Origin: an uncultured bacterium
Lineage (GTDB): Bacteria > Bacillota > Clostridia > Oscillospirales > Oscillospiraceae
Direction of reading: 5' to 3'
Assembly (NCBI GenBank): GCA_949840775.1
Contig: CATKXO010000004.1
Coordinates: 40,826-104,825 of the forward strand
Length of the DNA: 64,000 nt
Shown one piece after another: positions 7,123-14,885 of this stretch. A program made the translations under genes and the position numbers. The notes beneath the pieces are model-generated. The model made no database searches. It saw only the letters and a list, made by a program, of their open reading frames with translations, and had not been told where the DNA came from. Each line of letters starts with the position of its first letter. The first letter of the stretch is position 1.

Positions 7123-8568
7123 ATGCTGCTTTACAATTCTGCCACTCACAAGAAAGAAGAGTTCACCACCCACACCCCCGGCCACGTGGAGATGTACACC
7201 TGCGGGCCTACGGTGTACCACTTCGCCCACATCGGCAACCTGCGGTCCTACATCATGGAGGACGTGCTGGAGAAGTTCCTGCGGTACGACGGCTACGACG
7301 TGAACCGAGTGATGAACATCACCGACGTGGGCCACCTGTCCAGCGACGCCGACACCGGCGAGGACAAGATGCTCAAGGGGGCCAAGCGGGAGCACAAGAC
7401 CGTAATGGAGATCGCCCAGTACTACACCGACGCCTTCTTCGACGACTGCCGCAAGCTGAACATCAAGACCCCCGACGTGGTCCAGCCCGCCACCGGCCTC
7501 ATCGACGAGTTCATCAAGATCGTGTCCGGCCTTATCGACAAGGGCTACGCCTACGTGGCCGGGGGCAATGTGTATTTCGACACCTCCAAGCTGGAGCGGT
7601 ACTATGTCTTCAACGACCACGACGAGGAGGATTTGGCGGTGGGCGTCCGGGAGGGCGTGGAGGAGGACCGGAACAAGCGGAATAAGAACGACTTTGTCCT
7701 CTGGTTCACCAAGAGCAAGTTTGAGGACCAGGCCCTGAAGTGGGACTCCCCCTGGGGGGTGGGCTACCCCGGCTGGCATATCGAGTGCTCCGGTATCTCC
7801 CTGAAATACAACGGCGAGTACCTGGACCTCCACTGCGGCGGCATCGACAACGCCTTCCCCCACCACACCAACGAGATCGCCCAGAGTGAGAGCTACATCG
7901 GCCACCCCTGGTGCAAGCAGTGGTTCCACGTCCACCACCTGAATACCAACTCCGGGAAAATGTCCAAGTCCAAGGGGGAGTTCCTCACCGTCTCCCTGCT
8001 GGAGGAGAAGGGTTACGACCCCCTGGTCTACCGCTTCTTCTGCCTCCAAAGCCACTACCGCAAGGGGCTGGTCTTTTCCTGGGAGAACCTGGACAACGCC
8101 ACGGTGGCGTTCAACAAGTTGATTGCCAAAATCGCCGCCTTGGATACGGCCGTTGAGAGTATGGATCTGGCGGAATATGAAAGGCTGGATGAGAAATTCC
8201 GGAAAGCTCTGGGAAACGATCTGAGTACCTCTCTGGGAATTACAGTCCTCTACGATGTACTGAAGTCCCCGGCCAATGATACGACCAAGCTGGCCCTGCT
8301 GGAGCATTTCGACCAGGTGCTGTCCCTGTCCCTGCTGGACAAGGCGGCGGTCGTCCGGGAGGAGCAGAAGAAGCAGAAGACCGCCTCCCAGGGGGGGTAC
8401 ACCATCACCGGCGAGGGGGACCCCGCTGTGGACGCCCTGGTTCTCCAGCGGTACGAGGCCAAGAAAGCCAAGAACTTCGCCGAGGCCGACCGCATTCGGG
8501 ATGAACTGAGGGCGCAGGGGATTGAGGTCACCGATGTGCCCGGCGGCGCGAGCTGGAAGAAGCTGTGA
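7123..8568 (+). CDS. cysS: Cysteinyl-tRNA synthetase
   Basis: Attaches cysteine to tRNA-Cys. The 481-residue class I synthetase has CGPTVYHFAHIGNLR carrying the HIGH-type motif and a zinc Cys, further zinc ligands in HIECSGIS and CGGIDNAFPHHTNE, and the KMSKS loop as GKMSKSKGEF. The C-terminal helical anticodon domain ends near residue 480. ATG at 7123 follows GGAGG; an in-frame start upstream falls inside the repeat. It shares the Cys T-box transcript with cysE, so supply and use of cysteine respond to the same tRNA. Confidence 0.97.
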   Translation: MLLYNSATHKKEEFTTHTPGHVEMYTCGPTVYHFAHIGNLRSYIMEDVLEKFLRYDGYDVNRVMNITDVGHLSSDADTGEDKMLKGAKREHKTVMEIAQYYTDAFFDDCRKLNIKTPDVVQPATGLIDEFIKIVSGLIDKGYAYVAGGNVYFDTSKLERYYVFNDHDEEDLAVGVREGVEEDRNKRNKNDFVLWFTKSKFEDQALKWDSPWGVGYPGWHIECSGISLKYNGEYLDLHCGGIDNAFPHHTNEIAQSESYIGHPWCKQWFHVHHLNTNSGKMSKSKGEFLTVSLLEEKGYDPLVYRFFCLQSHYRKGLVFSWENLDNATVAFNKLIAKIAALDTAVESMDLAEYERLDEKFRKALGNDLSTSLGITVLYDVLKSPANDTTKLALLEHFDQVLSLSLLDKAAVVREEQKKQKTASQGGYTITGEGDPAVDALVLQRYEAKKAKNFAEADRIRDELRAQGIEVTDVPGGASWKKL

Positions 8569-8572
8569 AAGA

Positions 8573-8616
8573 AAGCGAGGAGCCATCTCATCAGGTGACT
8601 CCTTGCTTATTTTAAG
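8573..8616 (+). terminator. Terminator after cysS
   Basis: AAGCGAGGAG pairs with CTCCTTGCTT (one G-U), followed by ATTTT. Confidence 0.6.
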
Positions 8617-8862
8617 AATCAATAATCTTGATTAGTATCGCTTATCGCTAATGCGTCATCAGAATCTGTTGTTGTGAACTTATATTGATTATAACCATCC
8701 TCCAGTACGATTTCATGATTGCTTTTCCGCAAGGGGCGGGGCGCAAGCCTGTTACCCTTGTGCCCCGCTCCCGTTCCGGCTCCTGCGTGCACCGTCCTCT
8801 TACGCTTTCCGTTCCATGAAAAACGCCCCTATTGAAGTAGGAGCGTTAGGTGTATTATATAT
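8617..8862. other. Intergenic region with hairpins, no gene seen
   Basis: No convincing ORF. A strong hairpin near 8734-8772 (GGGGCGGGGCGCAAG with CTTGTGCCCCGCTCC, two G-U pairs) has no T-run and no assigned function. The AT-rich accessory block begins here. The minus-strand terminator for the next gene is at 8822-8847. Confidence 0.5.
8822..8847 (-). terminator. Terminator of the minus-strand accessory cluster
   Basis: AACGCTCCTA / TAGGGGCGTT stem read on the minus strand, followed by TTTT. Confidence 0.75.
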
Positions 8863-9390
8863 TCAAGTTTTTCTGAAAATGTCCAATGTGTCCGAAGTGC
8901 CTATGGCTATGTAATTTCCGCATTTGCTAAATCCAAATGCCTTTATTTCATAATCCTCAAAGATTGTGGTACATTTCTCCGGATTTAAGGTATAAAGAGT
9001 ATAATTGGGCATAAAGATGATTTTCACCATCGGCCAAAAGGGGGCTACTGGTACCAATGTGTTTCCGTCTTTGGAAAATCGCCGCAAACCGCCGCCCCCA
9101 TCCCCCGCGATTGGCACAATTTCATCCCCCAATTCCTCAGCGAGGGCAATCAAATCATCTTCATCATAATTTTCAGTACAATATGTTTTACTGCCTGTTT
9201 TGCAATCTATAATGCTTTGCCTTTGGCTCGATATGACAACTAATTTCTCAGTATGTACGTTTGAAAAGCCTAAATACATTAAACCACCGACTGCATAAGT
9301 AATTTTCTCCCACCCGTCAGGGACACCCGTTGGAATGCACCGGATGATGCCCTGCATCTTTTTTCTATGCTCAATCTCATTTGCGTCCAT
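8863..9390 (-). CDS. Hypothetical protein, accessory cluster
   Basis: A 175-residue soluble protein not matched to a known family. No signal peptide or TM segment. The C-terminus (KAFGFSKCGNYIAIGTSDTL) resembles one beta-propeller-type strand set, as in some immunity or knob proteins, but this is weak. Base composition is clearly more AT-rich than the flanking chromosome. It is the last gene of a four-gene minus-strand block ending at 8863 and has its own terminator. Function unknown. Confidence 0.7.
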   Translation of the reverse strand: MDANEIEHRKKMQGIIRCIPTGVPDGWEKITYAVGGLMYLGFSNVHTEKLVVISSQRQSIIDCKTGSKTYCTENYDEDDLIALAEELGDEIVPIAGDGGGGLRRFSKDGNTLVPVAPFWPMVKIIFMPNYTLYTLNPEKCTTIFEDYEIKAFGFSKCGNYIAIGTSDTLDIFRKT

Positions 9391-9425
9391 AGCATACCTC
9401 TATTACACGTTGTTTTTGATACTGA

Positions 9426-10076
9426 TTACTTGGAATGTAGGTTTATCAAATTGTTATCGACTATATATTTCAAATTGCTTCTGTTAATCATCCAAACGCT
9501 GTTCCTTGCCCCGTTTTGATATGCCAATACCTGCTGCCGCATATCATCGGAAAGGCTGTCGTATATTTCCTGGGCCTTTTCCCGTATGGCGGGTGACATA
9601 CCAAGTTTATCTGCGATAAAATCCAAATACACACGATATTCATCAAAATGTTCGCGGAACAGTATTTCCACTCCTCCAAGGTAATCCTGTTCAAATTGTG
9701 CGCACAAGCTGCCTGCCGTCTGTTGTATCTGGCGGTTTAACTCATCAAAGGCAGAAAGAAGTTTTTCCTCAGTAGAAATGTCATACCAATGTTCGCTGTC
9801 AGAATTACAAGACTCCGGGCAATATGACATCATGGCAATTACGTTGTTTGCAGGCAGTTTCCCATAACTTTTGCACCACAGCTTAAATTCGGCGCTCACT
9901 TCAACCCTCTCATATGAAACATTCCATTTTGATGTGAAAAAATTTATCTGAAAAACCAAATCCTTAACTGATTTTTTAAGGCATTGCTGGCTTTTCAAGT
10001 ATTTCCAACCTGTTGCTTCAGAAAGTTTTGTAAATAATTTTTGAGTGGCTTCTTCCACAGAAAATATGCGTTCCAT
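9426..10076 (-). CDS. Hypothetical protein, possibly DUF4304-like
   Basis: A 216-residue soluble protein. The N-terminal part (GWKYLKSQQCLKKSVKDLVF, then INFFTSKWN) has the look of DUF4304-type proteins, in which a Lys-rich strand is followed by an F-Q-x-S-K-W-N-like motif. This is pattern memory, not a search result. ATG at 10076 is preferred because GGGGAGAG lies 8 nt upstream; an in-frame alternative lies six codons earlier. AT-rich, and about 35 bp upstream of the 8863-9390 gene. Such proteins recur beside toxin-immunity loci. Confidence 0.65.
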   Translation of the reverse strand: MERIFSVEEATQKLFTKLSEATGWKYLKSQQCLKKSVKDLVFQINFFTSKWNVSYERVEVSAEFKLWCKSYGKLPANNVIAMMSYCPESCNSDSEHWYDISTEEKLLSAFDELNRQIQQTAGSLCAQFEQDYLGGVEILFREHFDEYRVYLDFIADKLGMSPAIREKAQEIYDSLSDDMRQQVLAYQNGARNSVWMINRSNLKYIVDNNLINLHSK

Positions 10077-10122
10077 TTTTATCTCTCCCCACAATTTTTG
10101 ACTTACAAGTTTAGCTGGCCAA

Positions 10123-10365
10123 TCAGAACGAATAAAATCCCTCCCTCAAAATGATTGCTAAGAAGTAAAGTGCTACAAAAGCGCAGAAGCCGCCCAAAAG
10201 CAGAGGGATAATTGCCAAAATTTTGAACCGCGCCTTTTTCCAGATTTCCCACGCCGCTTTTAGCATAACAACCGCTATCCCCGCCGCGCCCAATATCACA
10301 ACAAAAATGGAAAAATAAGCTAATCCCACGGTTCTCACCTGCTTTCTTTGTTGAAATGATTTCAT
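10123..10365 (-). CDS. Small two-TM membrane protein
   Basis: An 80-residue protein with two predicted membrane helices (about residues 14-38 and 48-73) separated by a short basic loop, EIWKKARFK. Its ATG directly abuts the TAA of the upstream gene, so the two are translationally linked. AT-rich like its neighbours. No family recognised. Confidence 0.65.
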   Translation of the reverse strand: MKSFQQRKQVRTVGLAYFSIFVVILGAAGIAVVMLKAAWEIWKKARFKILAIIPLLLGGFCAFVALYFLAIILREGFYSF

Positions 10366-10941
10366 TTATCTGTGTTCATCCAATGTTACCGAAATTGTTT
10401 CGTTCCCTCCGGCTCCGTTTGCAACAGATAGCGTCACGGTATCTCCTTGCCAAACGAGCGAGTATTTCCCGGCGCAGACCGGCCTATATCCATCGTCGGT
10501 GATGATGCGTCCTTTTGGATCAAGATCAATCAGAAATGGATTGACCCGCTCATATAGAGTTACCTGTCCAGAGATTAAGCTGACTTTTTCCATGATAACG
10601 ACGGTATGTATTCCGTCTGGTGAAGTGAAGCTGTGGTATTCCTCAAATCCATCAAAAAAGATGCAAAGGAAATTCCCACACAACAATAAAAAGGCCGTAC
10701 CAGCGGCAATCACCGCAAGTATTATTTTATTTTTCGGTGCTTTTTTGGTTTCTCGATAATGCAGAAACGCAAGTGTTATTCCACAAACCGCCGCAATGCA
10801 GTTTAGTATGCCCTGTATACGAAATGCCGTCCCCGTAGTGCCAATCAGCAGATTATAGTCCATCATCCAAATAATGATTACGATGCAAGGGAAAGCAAGC
10901 CACAAGGCAAGGTATAAGTACAAGAATTTTCGCAATTTCAT
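10366..10941 (-). CDS. Membrane protein, possibly DUF5412-like
   Basis: A 191-residue protein with three to four hydrophobic segments in the first 100 residues, then a beta-rich outer domain. That domain contains FTSPDGIHTVVIMEK and RIITDDGYRPVCAGKYSLVW. The SPDG-H-T and TDDGY elements recall DUF5412-type proteins, with moderate confidence. It is first in the AT-rich four-gene minus-strand cluster. An in-frame TAA-ATG junction couples it to the 80-residue protein. Confidence 0.65.
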   Translation of the reverse strand: MKLRKFLYLYLALWLAFPCIVIIIWMMDYNLLIGTTGTAFRIQGILNCIAAVCGITLAFLHYRETKKAPKNKIILAVIAAGTAFLLLCGNFLCIFFDGFEEYHSFTSPDGIHTVVIMEKVSLISGQVTLYERVNPFLIDLDPKGRIITDDGYRPVCAGKYSLVWQGDTVTLSVANGAGGNETISVTLDEHR

Positions 10942-11098
10942 TTTTGCTTATCTCCTGAACGGCCTTTGTATGCTTCTATGAGGTATTATACCGTAGGGGG
11001 CAAAAATTTTCCACTATTATCGTGTTATGGAAACAGGGGATTGGGTCATCCTTCCGTATGACGAAGAAAACTGATTTCTTTTAAGGAGACGCAAAGCA

Positions 11099-11635
11099 AT
11101 GGTCTACTTTATCGCAGATACGCATTTCGGGCATGAAAACGTGATCCGCTTCTGTGGCCGGCCCTTCTCCTGTGCGGCGGAGATGGACGAGGCACTGATT
11201 GAAAACTGGAATGGCCGGGTCCACCGCCAGGATACCGTCTATATTGTTGGGGATATGTTCCTGCACTCAGTCAACGTGGAACAGATTTTGAAGCGCCTCA
11301 AGGGAAGAAAGCGGCTGATTGCCGGCAATCACGACGGTTCCTGGATGGCGGCGCTGGACACCGCAAAATACTTTGAGAGCGTGGACCTGTTCCTCGAAAT
11401 AAACGACGGAAAGCGGGCGGTCACGCTGTGCCACTACCCGCTGCTGAGCTGGAAGCATTCTGCGCGCAGCTACATGATCCATGGGCACATCCACAACGAC
11501 AGGCGGGCCGATTTCTGGCCGCTGATCGCTGCCCGGGAGCGGGTGCTGAACGCAGGTGTGGACATCAACGGGTTTATGCCGGTCACATTTGAGGAGCTGA
11601 TGGAGAACAATACGAGGTTCAAAGGGACAATATAG
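11099..11635 (+). CDS. Calcineurin-like metallophosphoesterase
   Basis: A 178-residue hydrolase of the MPP superfamily. The dinuclear metal site motifs are all present in order: ADTHFGHENVI (DxH), VGDM (GD), AGNHD (GNHD), CHYPL (H) and IHGHIHND (GHxH). This short single-domain form resembles phage- and plasmid-associated phosphoesterases. The substrate is unknown. ATG at 11099 follows AAGGAGACGC. It sits alone, convergent with nothing and beside the AT-rich block, so a mobile origin is possible. Confidence 0.88.
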   Translation: MVYFIADTHFGHENVIRFCGRPFSCAAEMDEALIENWNGRVHRQDTVYIVGDMFLHSVNVEQILKRLKGRKRLIAGNHDGSWMAALDTAKYFESVDLFLEINDGKRAVTLCHYPLLSWKHSARSYMIHGHIHNDRRADFWPLIAARERVLNAGVDINGFMPVTFEELMENNTRFKGTI

Positions 11636-12018
11636 TTTGATGTTGAAGCTGTTTGCTGTGTGCCCGTCCGTCTCGCAAGAGCCTGCGGAAGAACGGGCCG
11701 GGACAGAGCCCGGCCCCTACAAAAACCCCAGGAACACGCTGCCGAATTGGGATTTTTAAAAACTGTTGAAATACCTGGATTTTTGTAGTATTATTTTTAC
11801 ATGTAAGTCAAAATAATTTTTGCTTTTACAGAAACGATCAACCCTTGCAGCCGTAGAGAATAGTTTAAAAAGCCCCTGAAATAAAAGAGTACGATTCTCG
11901 CATTCTGTTCCAGCGGGTTTTTATTGTATTGTCTTTCGCTTTTCGCAATTTGCCGCTATCATTTCTCAGTTTGCAGTCGTGCTCAGTTGACCGTTCAGTT
12001 TACGTATGCCCGATGTAA
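11636..12018. other. Intergenic, AT-rich, no intact gene
   Basis: Contains one half-element of the GTAGGGGC family (about 11694-11722: GGGCCGGG-acagag-CCCGGCCCCTAC). Otherwise AT-rich with no ORF I can support. Confidence 0.5.
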
Positions 12019-12177
12019 CTTTTTGTAGCGCAAAAGGGAGGTAGACGACTCTTCGATGTTGTGGAGGTTGCCGTTCCCGAAACGAAAGGCAAGACGTTTG
12101 GGGCTTGGCGCAAAGAATTAGATAAAAACGTCAGTCACATTTTAGGCAGATATCTGGAAAAATTGGATGGCCTATAA
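12019..12177 (+). pseudogene. C-terminal remnant of an unrecognised gene
   Basis: An open stretch of 52 codons with coding-like composition but no start codon or Shine-Dalgarno, preceded by an in-frame TAA. It reads LFVAQKGGRRLFDVVEVAV, continues with VPETKGKTFGAWRKELD, and ends in GRYLEKLDGL before TAA. It looks like the tail of a deleted gene lying between the accessory region and addB. The family is not recognised. Confidence 0.45.
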
Positions 12178-12230
12178 CCTTGCGGCACATAAAAGCAACT
12201 TGGAATCCTGTGAAAGGAGTCAAAATACCG

Positions 12231-14885
12231 ATGGAACAGACCCTTACGGCTCTGCACCGGTTTTTGCAGACCCGCCCCGGCTTTGAGGCAGTGCTGATTG
12301 CCCCCACCCTATCCATGGGCCGCCAGCTCCTGGACGCCTGTGCCGCCCGCTTCGGCGGGGTCCTGGGCGTCCGGGTCCACACCCCGGACACCCTGGCCCT
12401 GGAGCTGTGCGGGGCGGACTGCCCGGGCGTTCTGTCCCGCGAGTCCGGAGCGCTGCTGGTCCTCTCTCTGCTCCGGGAGAACGGGACTTCCTGGCCTTTC
12501 TTCTCCGCCTCAGACGCGGACCGCGTGACCCTGTCTGCCGCCCGGGCGCTGTTGGACGACCTCCTGCTGCTGGAGCAGGAGGGGAAAGCCTTTCCGGCGG
12601 AGCAGGAGAATCCCCGCCTGGCAGGGCTGTCCGCGCTGCTGGCCGCCTACCGGGAGGCGAAAAAACGCCGGGGCCTTTGGGACCGGTACGACCTCTTTGC
12701 CGGCGCGGCGGAGCGCTTGAAGGAGAAGCCGCTGGCCGTTCCCGCAGCAATCTGCGCCAACGTCACCGGGGAGGGGATTGTCCAGGCATTCCTGAAGGAG
12801 CTGAACGCCGGGCTGCTGCCTGTCCCCTGCGCCTGGCAGGCGCCCCCGGTCCCGGCGCTGTTCCTGCCCCAGACTGTGGAGGCACCCGCCGCCCGCCTGC
12901 GCTTTGTCAAGGGCTACGGGCAGGAAAACGAGGCGCTGTTTCCCTTTTATGATCTGCTGGAGCGCCAAATCCCCTTTGGGCAGGCGGCCATCCTCTGTGC
13001 CGGGCGGGACACCCTGCCCCTGCTCCGGGAACAGGCCGCCCGGCTGGGCGTACCCCTGACCTTGGACGGCGGTATCCCCCTGGAGCGGGGGACGCTGGTG
13101 CCCCTGCTCCGGGGGCTGGTGTCCTGGTACAGTGGCGGCTGTCCGGTGGAGGGCCTGCCCGGCCTGATGGCGGGCGGGCTGGCTGTGCCCCACGGGGCGG
13201 GATTCTTGCGGCATCTGCGGAAATACCATGTGGGAGGGCAGCTCTCCCGCTATCTGGACTGCCTGGAGCGGACCAGACAGCCTGCCGGCGGCAGCCCGGA
13301 GGAGGCCCCGCCCCGCGGCCTCAGTGATTGGATCGTGTTCTGCGGGGAAATCAAAGCGCTTTTTGATGAGGCCACCACGGTGGAGGAGGGTCTGGCTCTG
13401 CTGCGGCCCTTCCTGCTGGCGCGGTATGTGAAGCGCCTGCCCCAGGTGCGGGGACCGGAGTATGCCGCGCTTCTCTCCTCCTTAGAGAGCCTGGCGGGGC
13501 ATGTCCCAGGCGGGAGCTTTTGCGCGCTCCTCCCGGAGCTGCTGGACGCCTCCGCCCGGACTCCCTGGCTGTCCGCCGCCCCCCGGGACGGGGCGGTCCA
13601 CGCCGCCCCCCTGTCCAGGGGCGCTTTCCTGGGCCGGCCCCACACCTATATCCTGGGCCTGGGCCGGGACGCTCTCACCGCCCCAGGCCGGGAGTCCCCC
13701 CTGCTGCGGGACGAGGAGCGGGCGGCCCTGGGCTTTCCGCCCTCCGACTCCGGGGCGGAGCTGCCGGCGTACCACCTGGGCGCCGTCCTGGCCGCCGCCG
13801 GGGGAGAGGTCACCCTGTCCTACAGCTGCTTCGATACGGAGAAAATGCTTGCCGCGCCTCCCGCGCCCGACTATGAAAAGCTGCGGGGGACGGCCGAACC
13901 CATCTTCTTCGGCTATCACCGGCCGGTGTCCCTCACCGGGGCGGACCGCTGGCTGGAGGGACACGGAAGCCCCGCTCCGGTGATTGCGGCGGCGGGGACG
14001 GCGGAGCTTCCGGAGGATTTTGTCTTCTCGGCCTCCTCCCTGGAGCTGGCGATGAAGTGCCCCCGGCGCTTCTATTTCCAATATATCCTCAAAATCCCCC
14101 AGGTGGAGAAGACCGGCCTCTCCAAGCGAAGCTGGCTGCCCTCCAATGCATTTGGCTCCCTGGTGCATGAGACCCTGGAGGACTATTTTAACCGCCTGAT
14201 CCGGGAGCGGGAGGAACCGGATTTTGACTCCGTCTGGAATTTGCATCTGAAGGATTATGAACAGGGCTGGCCCTGTGCCGACCCGGCCCTCCGGGAGCGG
14301 GAGACCCTGCGGGCCAGGGGCTGCGTCCAAAGTGCCGTGGAGTATTTCCGTCAGGCGCAGAAGCCGAAAGGCCATGTTCCCCTGGCCACTGAGCTGGCCT
14401 TTGGCCGGGGGCAGGAGAAGTTTACCCTTGCGCTGGACGGGGAGCTCTCCTTTCCCTTCTCCGGTTCCATCGACCGGCTGGACCAGCTGCCCAACGGCGG
14501 GGGGCTGGAGATTCTGGACTACAAGACCGGGAGGATAGAGACCTTTGACCGGGAGTCCGACAGCAAGCTGCAGTACTATCTCTACGCCAGGACCGCCGGG
14601 CAGCTGGGACTGGGGCAGGTGAAGCGGGCGGTCTATCTCTTTTTGACCCCTGCCGGTGTCCGGCCCGTGTCCTGTAGCGACCCCGGCGAGGATACCGAGC
14701 GTCTGGACCGGGTGAAATCCCTGATCGCGCTCCTGCGCGGGGGCGAGGCCGCAAACTTTGCCCAGCCCACCTGGCAGGGCAAGGTGCCTGTGTGCGATAA
14801 AGATGACAGGGACCGGCAAAACCATTTGAAAGCTTGCGCCAACTACTGCCCCTACGCGGCGCTCTGTCAGGAGGTGAGACCATGA
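12231..14885 (+). CDS. addB: ATP-dependent nuclease subunit B
   Basis: Second subunit of the AddAB helicase-nuclease that resects double-strand breaks for RecA loading. The 884-residue protein has an inactivated helicase-like N-terminus: the usual Walker A position reads IAPTLSMGRQLLDACAA and lacks GxGKT. The C-terminal nuclease domain carries the first Fe-S Cys in MKCPRRFYFQYIL, active-site residues in SIDRLDQ and LDYKTGR, and the remaining cluster Cys in CANYCPYAALC. Start at 12231 after GAAAGGAG. ATGA overlap with addA. Confidence 0.93.
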   Translation: MEQTLTALHRFLQTRPGFEAVLIAPTLSMGRQLLDACAARFGGVLGVRVHTPDTLALELCGADCPGVLSRESGALLVLSLLRENGTSWPFFSASDADRVTLSAARALLDDLLLLEQEGKAFPAEQENPRLAGLSALLAAYREAKKRRGLWDRYDLFAGAAERLKEKPLAVPAAICANVTGEGIVQAFLKELNAGLLPVPCAWQAPPVPALFLPQTVEAPAARLRFVKGYGQENEALFPFYDLLERQIPFGQAAILCAGRDTLPLLREQAARLGVPLTLDGGIPLERGTLVPLLRGLVSWYSGGCPVEGLPGLMAGGLAVPHGAGFLRHLRKYHVGGQLSRYLDCLERTRQPAGGSPEEAPPRGLSDWIVFCGEIKALFDEATTVEEGLALLRPFLLARYVKRLPQVRGPEYAALLSSLESLAGHVPGGSFCALLPELLDASARTPWLSAAPRDGAVHAAPLSRGAFLGRPHTYILGLGRDALTAPGRESPLLRDEERAALGFPPSDSGAELPAYHLGAVLAAAGGEVTLSYSCFDTEKMLAAPPAPDYEKLRGTAEPIFFGYHRPVSLTGADRWLEGHGSPAPVIAAAGTAELPEDFVFSASSLELAMKCPRRFYFQYILKIPQVEKTGLSKRSWLPSNAFGSLVHETLEDYFNRLIREREEPDFDSVWNLHLKDYEQGWPCADPALRERETLRARGCVQSAVEYFRQAQKPKGHVPLATELAFGRGQEKFTLALDGELSFPFSGSIDRLDQLPNGGGLEILDYKTGRIETFDRESDSKLQYYLYARTAGQLGLGQVKRAVYLFLTPAGVRPVSCSDPGEDTERLDRVKSLIALLRGGEAANFAQPTWQGKVPVCDKDDRDRQNHLKACANYCPYAALCQEVRP

